The notes under the pieces were generated by a model. That model searched no databases and was not told the DNA's origin. It saw only the letters and a list, made by a program, of their open reading frames with translations. Positions 53,879 to 60,085 of a DNA stretch of 64,000 nt are shown here, piece by piece. Position 1 is the stretch's first letter. Every line of letters starts with the position of its first letter. The translations under genes were made by a program, and so were the position numbers. The stretch comes from Burkholderia humptydooensis (GTDB taxonomy: Bacteria > Pseudomonadota > Gammaproteobacteria > Burkholderiales > Burkholderiaceae): contig NZ_CP013380.1 of the NCBI RefSeq assembly GCF_001513745.1, positions 372,001-436,000 of the forward strand, given 5' to 3'.

Positions 53879-55476
53879 TCAACTCACGCTCGCCTCGGCT
53901 TGCCGCTTCGCGTAGTTGAACGGCAGCAGGTCGCTGATGTCCGCGTCTGCGGCGCGCTGTGGCAATTCGGTCAGCACGTGTAGCAACCAGGCGCGCGGTT
54001 CGACGCCGCAGGCGCGACATGTAAGCATCAAGCTGTAGACCACCGCGCTTGCCTTCGCGCCGGCGACTGTGTCGCTGAACAACCACGATTTTCTCGCAGT
54101 GGCAAACGGCCTGATGTCGCGCTCGATGACGTTGTTATCAAGCGGCAGACGGCCGTCGTCTACGTAGCGGATCAGATACTGCCATTGCCGGCGGCAGTAT
54201 CCGATCGCCTCGCCGAGCAAGCTCTGCGGCAGAACAGCTCGTCGAGCCACACCTTGAAGGCCGTCAACAACGGCACGCTGTGCTGCTGCCGCAGGCGATA
54301 CCGGTAATCGGTCAGCATTTCGCCTTCAGGAACCGTCTGCTTCGCCAGCCCCTCGACCTGATACAGCGCCTGGAAGAACTCGAGGGCTTTCGTGATGCGG
54401 GGGCTCGGCTTGTTCTTCTGGCCCTTGAGCGCGTCCGTAAACAGCCTCCTCGCGTGCGCGAGGCATCCAAGATGCGTCGCCGTCTTGATCGTGCGCCATG
54501 CAGGCCAGCCGTCCGTCATCAGCGTGCCGGCGTAGTCACCGAGGAAGGCACGCGGATGCTCCCCACCGCGCCCAGGTTGATACTCGAACAGCACGACCGG
54601 CTGCTCGCTGTCCGCAGCGCTTCGGTAAACCCACATATACGACGTGTCCTGCGCCTTTCGATCCTTTTCTTTGAGCACCTGGACCGTGGTCTCATCGCCG
54701 TGGATCAACCACTGGCTGCGCAGAACCTGCTTGAGCGCATCGTAGATCCGCTTGTAATGCAGTTCGGCGGGGCGGATGATCCAGTTCGCCAGCGTACCGC
54801 GGCTGACCGCAATGTTCGAGCGCGCGAGCACATCCTCCATCCGGTACAGCGGCGTGCCGTCCACGTACTTGCCTGCCGTGACGGCGGCGATCATCGACGG
54901 ACTGGCATGGCTGCCAGGCAGGGGCTGCGCCGGCATCGACGCGACCATGATCGGCGTACGCACGCCGTCGCAGTGTCGGCACGCATATTTGGCACGCGCG
55001 TGCTGCAGCACCGACACCTTGACCTCCATGTGCAGTTGCTCGCTGACGTCCTCGCCCATGCGATGCAGGGCCTTGCCGCAGCACGGGCAGGTCTTCTGGT
55101 CTTCGGGCAGATCGTACTCGATGCGTTCGCGCGGCAGATCCGCAGGCAGCGGCTTGCGGCCTCGCTTACGGGGCTCGGGCTTGTCGAGCTCTGGCAACCC
55201 GGTGTCCGGCAGCGAAGGCACGTCACTGTCGTCCTCGTCGACAGGCTCGGCGTCGGCAGCCTGCTCGGCCTCGTTGAACACGCGATCCTTGCGCTTCTCG
55301 CTCTTCGGCGCGTATTGCCGGGCCAACGCGAGACGATATTGCTCTTCCAGCGCATCCAGGCGCCTGGTCAGTTCGTCGATCCTGGCATCGCGCTCGGCGA
55401 GACCGGCTTCGAGTTCGTGGATGTAGGCCTTGGCGGCCTGCGGCAATCGGGCGAGATCGGCTTTCATGCGCTTCAC
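53879..55476 (-). pseudogene. tnpC: IS66 transposase TnpC, frameshifted
   Basis: Two overlapping frames together give a full IS66 transposase. The first (55476 to 54172) carries the leucine-rich start, a zinc-finger CPCCGKAL, the first catalytic Asp (HGDETT) and the second (MTDGWPAW). Homology jumps near 54225 to the second frame (to 53879): VLPQSLLGEAIGYC, then DNNVIERDIRPF with the catalytic Glu. A one-base loss after KVWLDE would explain it. The truncated product ends in unrelated residues (RRACSARRSDTAAGNGSI) and lacks the catalytic Glu, so it should be inactive unless frameshifting occurs. Start may be the ATG at 55467. Confidence 0.88.
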
Positions 55477-55566
55477 GATAGCGAAGCGCGGTGTCGCACA
55501 GGTTTACGGAGATGTGTAACAGCCGGGACGGCCGTTGTTGACCAACAACGTTCGCAATACCGCGCC

Positions 55567-55920
55567 TCAACTCGTGAAGCAGTACTGTCGTGCGGGATGC
55601 GGACGCAGCGCGTCGAGATCGACGCCGTCGAGCAGCAGGTGGAGCTGGTCGACCGTGAGCTCGATCACGGCCTGCTGACGACGGGGCCAGGCGAAACGGT
55701 CCACCTCGAGCCGTTTCAACATCAGCCAGAAGCCGGCCCGGTCATAGAGCAACAGCTTTACCCGATCCCGTTTCCGGTTGTGGAATCCGAAGACGGCTCG
55801 TGCGAGCGGATCAAGCTGCATCGACTGTTCGACCATCGTCACCAGCGTATTCAGTCCGGCCCGGAAGTCGATCGGCTCGCGATGCAGGTAGATCCTCAGG
55901 TCGTGGTCGAAGCGGAACAT
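55567..55920 (-). CDS. tnpB: IS66 accessory protein TnpB
   Basis: 117 residues, the IS66 Orf2 family: MFRFDHDLRIYLHREPIDFR, then HNRKRDRVKLLLYDRAGFWL. Required with TnpA and TnpC for IS66 transposition. Its ATG overlaps the tnpA stop by one base (TGATG). Intact. Confidence 0.92.
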   Translation of the reverse strand: MFRFDHDLRIYLHREPIDFRAGLNTLVTMVEQSMQLDPLARAVFGFHNRKRDRVKLLLYDRAGFWLMLKRLEVDRFAWPRRQQAVIELTVDQLHLLLDGVDLDALRPHPARQYCFTS

Positions 55921-56402
55921 CAGCCCGCTCCCAGCGCGGCAATCATCGCCGTGACCAGCGAGGTATCTCGCCCAGAGCATTCGAGCTCAAGCACGACACC
56001 GTTAGGCAGTGTCGCCGACAAGCGCGCCAGCGGTGCAGCTCGCGGCGACGGACGGTGCGACTCTCGTTGCAGCGACGGCTGCGGGGATGGTAGTGCCGAT
56101 TCCGCAGGAGTCGATACCGGTGACTCGTCGATCAAGACGACCGGCACGAAGGCTGACGGTGCTTGCGCGATAGCATCACGTGAAACGCCGGTAACTTCCC
56201 GTCGTTCTTGCAGCTGTACCCATTTGCGTAACTGGTTCGCATTGACCCCAGCCTTCAGTGCCAGACCAGCCAATGACGCGCCCGGTTGGCGGCAGGCTTC
56301 GATCAACTTACGCTTGCCCTCCGGATCGTATCGATGCTTGCCATCCGCGCACGTCCGGGTCACTCGCAGAGGGAGAAAGTCAAAGTCAGTGTCGGTCATC
56401 AT
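55920..56402 (-). CDS. tnpA: IS66 accessory protein TnpA
   Basis: About 160 residues with a helix-turn-helix start (PEGKRKLIEACRQPGASLAGLAL, split over two helices), then KAGVNANQLRKWV, a variable linker, and the C-terminal LPNGVVLELECSG typical of IS66 Orf1. Intact. ATG at 56402 or 56399; a TTG at 56414 is also in frame. Confidence 0.88.
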   Translation of the reverse strand: MMTDTDFDFLPLRVTRTCADGKHRYDPEGKRKLIEACRQPGASLAGLALKAGVNANQLRKWVQLQERREVTGVSRDAIAQAPSAFVPVVLIDESPVSTPAESALPSPQPSLQRESHRPSPRAAPLARLSATLPNGVVLELECSGRDTSLVTAMIAALGAG

Positions 56403-56460
56403 TTGCGTCCGCAATTCAAGTCTGCGGACGCAATCGTGGATTGATTCAGCCGCGCCGGCT

Positions 56461-56484
56461 ATGTGCGGAGAATTTCGCGCTTAC
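56461..56484. repeat. IS66 terminal inverted repeat (tnpA-side)
   Basis: Read on the minus strand it starts GTAAGCGCGAAATTC, matching the other end. Confidence 0.85.
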
Positions 56485-56492
56485 CACCTGCC
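56485..56492. repeat. Target-site duplication, right copy
   Basis: CACCTGCC, identical to 53720-53727. The following 56493-56655 is non-coding, downstream of the PAAR gene. Confidence 0.92.
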
Positions 56493-56655
56493 CGCAAAAA
56501 CGAGCAGTTTTTATGCACGCATGCACCGGGCGCGTCGGGCCGCCCGGTGCGGCCCGCGCCGCGACTGACGCGGCGATTCTTCTATGCAGTTTTATGCGCC
56601 CTGATTGTGCAGTCTCAATTTTTCGTGACCGCGAGCGACCCGCTTTCGCCGCCGC

Positions 56656-56907
56656 TCAGGTGAGACTGGAAATCAGGTGACAGCCGCAGGTAGCACGATG
56701 GCCGTGCCGGGCGATCGGAATGCCGCCGTCCGTCATCGACGGATCACCTTCCTCAATGATGTTGGGCGACACGTCGGGATGCTGCGGACACGACACGCGA
56801 TCACCCTTGCGTGCGACGAAGCGACCGTCGAAGCGCATCGTCGTGGAGCCCGTTTCGACTTTGCCGCCGTGGTCTGTGTCATCGCCGACGCGGATTAGAT
56901 TCATCAT
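56656..56907 (-). CDS. PAAR-domain type VI spike-tip protein
   Basis: 83 residues. The PAAR pattern is visible: IRVGDDTDHGGKVETGS, then FDGRFVARKGDRVSCPQH, EGDPSMTDGGIPIARHGH and TCGCHL, with the Cys/His residues that hold the zinc at the tip. PAAR proteins sharpen VgrG and can carry effectors. It is the last gene of the minus-strand vgrG module, nine bases after the LprI-like gene. ATG at 56907 or 56904. Confidence 0.9.
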   Translation of the reverse strand: MMNLIRVGDDTDHGGKVETGSTTMRFDGRFVARKGDRVSCPQHPDVSPNIIEEGDPSMTDGGIPIARHGHRATCGCHLISSLT

Positions 56908-56916
56908 AACAACTTA

Positions 56917-57273
56917 CTATTTCTCGAGAAGAGTTTTCAAATAATCAACTCGTTGTTTGGTGATCGTGACGAGGCAATCTTTCGTAATTAGTCCCGGGCC
57001 GGCACCTTGGGATTGCGAGGCCTCGGCGGCAATATAACCGTTACACTGCTTTTCTCTATAGTTGAGCCAGGCCTTCTGTGATTGCTCAAGCGCATCCTTA
57101 TACTGTGTGGATGCATATAATTTTTGATAAATTGAATTAAGATCCTTCTTTGATTTGGCTAGTTCTTGATCGGTGCAGGATAAATCATCATATACATTTC
57201 CGCTTCTGATGCATGCATCAGCAAATGAGATAAGGGGTATTAGTAGAAGCGTTAGTGAAATGATTTTTTTCAT
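56917..57273 (-). CDS. LprI/DUF1311-like periplasmic protein, candidate immunity protein
   Basis: 118 residues with a signal peptide (to about residue 18, LLIPLISFA/DA). Four cysteines (21, 33, 77, 100) and the phrases DLNSIYQKLY and QSQKAWLNYREKQC match the DUF1311 / lysozyme-inhibitor LprI N-terminal family. It lies 16 bases after the effector whose C-terminus looks like a peptidoglycan hydrolase, so an immunity role in the periplasm is likely. The gene is strongly AT-rich (20 of 60 G/C at 57121-57180), unlike its surroundings, a sign of transfer. Confidence 0.82.
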   Translation of the reverse strand: MKKIISLTLLLIPLISFADACIRSGNVYDDLSCTDQELAKSKKDLNSIYQKLYASTQYKDALEQSQKAWLNYREKQCNGYIAAEASQSQGAGPGLITKDCLVTITKQRVDYLKTLLEK

Positions 57274-57289
57274 AATGTTCTCAAAAAAA

Positions 57290-60025
57290 TTAGCGATTGT
57301 ATGCTTCGGGAAGCTCGACTGTATAAGGGGCTGGTCTAGAAGACATCAATCCTTGCGTTGTTCCGTGCACATGAACCGCACGCCCCTTCCCATATCTATA
57401 CCCAGTAACGTTTGCTTGGCGGATGACATCTTCAACCCATGCTTTTGTTGCGTCTGAAGCCTCGTCCAACGCATATGGATTTGCATAACTTAGGTTATCC
57501 CCAACTAGGGATGCTCCTCCGTTGGCACGGTCTTGTAAATGAGCGATAACAAGAGATCTTACTCTCGGGGAAACTCGGCTATCAGGCACGTTTTGCACGC
57601 TTCCATAAGCGCTTGGTCTTGGTGCGTTAATATCTGAGAATTGCCATCTCTCATTAATTACGCCTCTAATTGTATTCCATTTTTTTAGGCCCGACATCCG
57701 GCGGTTTAGGATGGTGTCGACAACTGCGCCGGCTTGCTTTCCTAAATTTTCATCATCTAAGCTTAAGGCAACCTCAGTTGCTGTAACCTTAATTAAATCG
57801 ACTACATCCTGATCGGACAGTTGAAGTATTTTGCCGCTAATTTCGGAGTTGATGAAATTCCCGACGATTCCGATCGGATGGAAATGCCACGGATTCGGTT
57901 CCTTCGGGAACCCTTCCACACTGGTGACCTGTTCCCACCATTGCAGCTTGCCTATCCGCTCGATCTCGGTCTTCCACAGCCACAGCAGCTTCTTCATCAA
58001 CGGCGACAGCGCTTCCCATTTCCCGGGGCCACCGCCCCATTCGCTTTCGCAGCGTACGACGAGATGGGAAAGGGCCTCAGCCATCCACGGCGTTTCCTGC
58101 GCGTGCTTCAACTCCTGCGCCGTCACCTTCCCGTCGTGGTTCGCGTCGATCGCCTTCTCGAGCTGCGAGAGGAGCGGGCTCGCGTTGACCGTGGCCGCGC
58201 TCGTCTCGAATTCGGTCTTGTCTTCGTCGGCCAGAAACTGTTCAGCGACATGGATGTAGCGTTTGAGCATGTCGATCGGCATGATGCTGCTGTTGTCGGC
58301 CAGTTCGAAGCCCGGCCAGTCCCACGGACCGCACATGCGCACCAGCGGGTGATCCTGCTTGCACACCCACCCGGTGCGGGTACTGCCGTCCTTGGCGCCG
58401 ATCGTCACGTCATACCAGCGGCGCCCCTTGTCGTCTTTCGCGATGTTCTCCGCACCGTTCTTCTCCAGATCGACGCTGCGGATCACGTAGCGGAAATCCG
58501 CGCCCGGCCCCGTGGCGTCCGAGAAGCGCAACGGGAAATCCTTCCAGCCTGACGCGATCGCGCTCGTCGTCGTATTGGCGCGGCTGCTATCGACCCAAAC
58601 GGGCGCGCCGGCGTCGTTGAAAACCGGCGTCGCGTGCCGGCCGCCATGCACGGGCGCGGCTATTTTCGGCTGCACCTTGACCCACTTGCCCTTTGCGTCG
58701 GCGGCGAGCGGGACAAGCTTGGTGCCGGGTTGCAGTTTCTGATCCGGTTCCGGTGGGGTGACGAGCCGCGCGCCCGGCGAGATTTCCAGAAACGCCCTGG
58801 ACGCCGGCAACTGCTTCGCCCGCTCGCGGCTCTTCTGGATGAATGCTTCGAGCTCGGGACCGGCGAACACTTCGAGATGCAGCAACGGGCGGGTCGGCTT
58901 CGGCGGCAACAGCTTCGCGTCCGGGTAGCGCAGATAGTGGCCGAGCTGGCCGATCACGTCGCCGGCCTTGACCCGGTACGGCTGTTTCAGCACCACGACC
59001 GTATCCAGCGGCTTCGGGTCGACGATCGGGTCGAGTTCTTTCTCGAACACGTACCCGTACGGCGCGTGCGGCGACACCGGCTTGCCGACGACCGCGGCGG
59101 CCGGCGTGCCGGACTTGATCGTCTTGATCTTCGCCCAGCCCGGGTTCGCTTTTGCCAGTTCGTCCGTATCCGAGACGGTCAATTCCGCCCCTTGCGGCAA
59201 GATGCCGATGATCCTGCCGTTCGGCAGATCACGGATGCGCAGGCCCGTGACCGGGGGCGGGAGCGGCGCCGTGTCTTCTTTCGGCTCGGGCACCTTCTTG
59301 AAATCACTCTGGATGAACTCCCCGAGCACATCGCGATGACTGGACGCGGGCGCTTTCGGCCGGGGAATCTCCTGCTTGTCCTTGGACTTGTCGCCGACCC
59401 GATAGTAACGCTCGCCTTCCCAATACGGCATGGGCCCCATGTTCAGTTTGGCGTGGTCGACCTGAGCGACTTTCGCCTGTTCTGCAGCCGACTGGTAACT
59501 GTTCCAGTCCATCGTGTGCATGTACAGGCTGAAGAACGTCAGCGTCTCGTCGGGTGCGGGCTTGCTCGCCGTCGTCGACGAGGTCGCAGGCTGGGCGGAC
59601 GAACCCTTCGCCGGGTCGGATTTCGGCGGCGGTGCCGGCGGCAGTTGCAGCCGATGGCGGATCAGCACGAAGCCGGTCGAGTACAGCGCGTGCCGGCCGT
59701 CCTGATAGTCCTGTTCCGGATACTTGCTGTCGAGCCGATACGCGACGACTTCGCCATCGGCGATCGCGCGGATGCCGTCGCCTTGCTTCAGCTTGGCACC
59801 GGTGTTCCGGTCGAAGTGGATGCCGCCGTGCCACATGCCGTTTGCGCCCAACGGATAGAACCCGTCTTCAGCCGTGGCCAGCGCCTTCATGTAGGTCATC
59901 GGGTCGGCCGCGTCCGCCTGGTCGGCGGGGCTGAACGGAAAGGCCCAGTTCAGCGGGGTGTAGGGCGGCGTCGCGGGGGCGCTCGGCGCGGCCGCCGGTT
60001 TCGTGGAAGGTGGGTTCTTGCTCAC
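57290..60025 (-). CDS. Type VI peptidoglycan-targeting multidomain effector
   Basis: 911 residues, no signal peptide. Regions in order: Pro/Ala-rich start (1-25); M23/LytM-like part with GMWHGGIHFD (63-72), AIADGEVVAY and LLHLEVF (381-387); SH3-like LRIRDLPNGRIIGILPQGAEL (262-282); EF-hand loop DxNxDGxVxxxE at 627-638; FHPI at 715-718; SleB/hydrolase-2-like C-terminus (about 740-911) with ATEVALS, VVDTILNRR, WQFSDIN and LSYANP. Lies 60 bases after vgrG. DNA for residues ~730-911 is markedly AT-richer than the rest. The M23 HxH motif reads LLH, so that part may be structural. Role as a T6SS effector is inferred from context and domains. Confidence 0.82.
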   Translation of the reverse strand: MSKNPPSTKPAAAPSAPATPPYTPLNWAFPFSPADQADAADPMTYMKALATAEDGFYPLGANGMWHGGIHFDRNTGAKLKQGDGIRAIADGEVVAYRLDSKYPEQDYQDGRHALYSTGFVLIRHRLQLPPAPPPKSDPAKGSSAQPATSSTTASKPAPDETLTFFSLYMHTMDWNSYQSAAEQAKVAQVDHAKLNMGPMPYWEGERYYRVGDKSKDKQEIPRPKAPASSHRDVLGEFIQSDFKKVPEPKEDTAPLPPPVTGLRIRDLPNGRIIGILPQGAELTVSDTDELAKANPGWAKIKTIKSGTPAAAVVGKPVSPHAPYGYVFEKELDPIVDPKPLDTVVVLKQPYRVKAGDVIGQLGHYLRYPDAKLLPPKPTRPLLHLEVFAGPELEAFIQKSRERAKQLPASRAFLEISPGARLVTPPEPDQKLQPGTKLVPLAADAKGKWVKVQPKIAAPVHGGRHATPVFNDAGAPVWVDSSRANTTTSAIASGWKDFPLRFSDATGPGADFRYVIRSVDLEKNGAENIAKDDKGRRWYDVTIGAKDGSTRTGWVCKQDHPLVRMCGPWDWPGFELADNSSIMPIDMLKRYIHVAEQFLADEDKTEFETSAATVNASPLLSQLEKAIDANHDGKVTAQELKHAQETPWMAEALSHLVVRCESEWGGGPGKWEALSPLMKKLLWLWKTEIERIGKLQWWEQVTSVEGFPKEPNPWHFHPIGIVGNFINSEISGKILQLSDQDVVDLIKVTATEVALSLDDENLGKQAGAVVDTILNRRMSGLKKWNTIRGVINERWQFSDINAPRPSAYGSVQNVPDSRVSPRVRSLVIAHLQDRANGGASLVGDNLSYANPYALDEASDATKAWVEDVIRQANVTGYRYGKGRAVHVHGTTQGLMSSRPAPYTVELPEAYNR

Positions 60026-60085
60026 GTTTCTCGGAATCTCTCGCTTCTCGTTTTTTCTTGCGGCAGGACGATGGCCGGCTCAGGG

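Larger units (their letters stand above)
53728..56484 (-). mobile_element. IS66-family insertion sequence, 2757 bp
   Basis: Bounded by imperfect terminal inverted repeats (53728-53751 and 56461-56484), both opening GTAAGCG and sharing AAATTC at positions 10-15 (17 of 24 identical). Flanked by a perfect 8-bp target duplication. Carries tnpA, tnpB and a frameshifted tnpC on the minus strand, in the standard IS66 order. Inserted in the debris between the tRNA-Thr island scar and the type VI module. The intact duplication implies simple transposition without later rearrangement at the ends. Confidence 0.95.

Noticed and set aside
54280-56568. 762-codon plus-strand frame across the IS66 element
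   Set aside because: Opposite-strand shadow of tnpA, tnpB and tnpC; no family match and it crosses the IS boundary.
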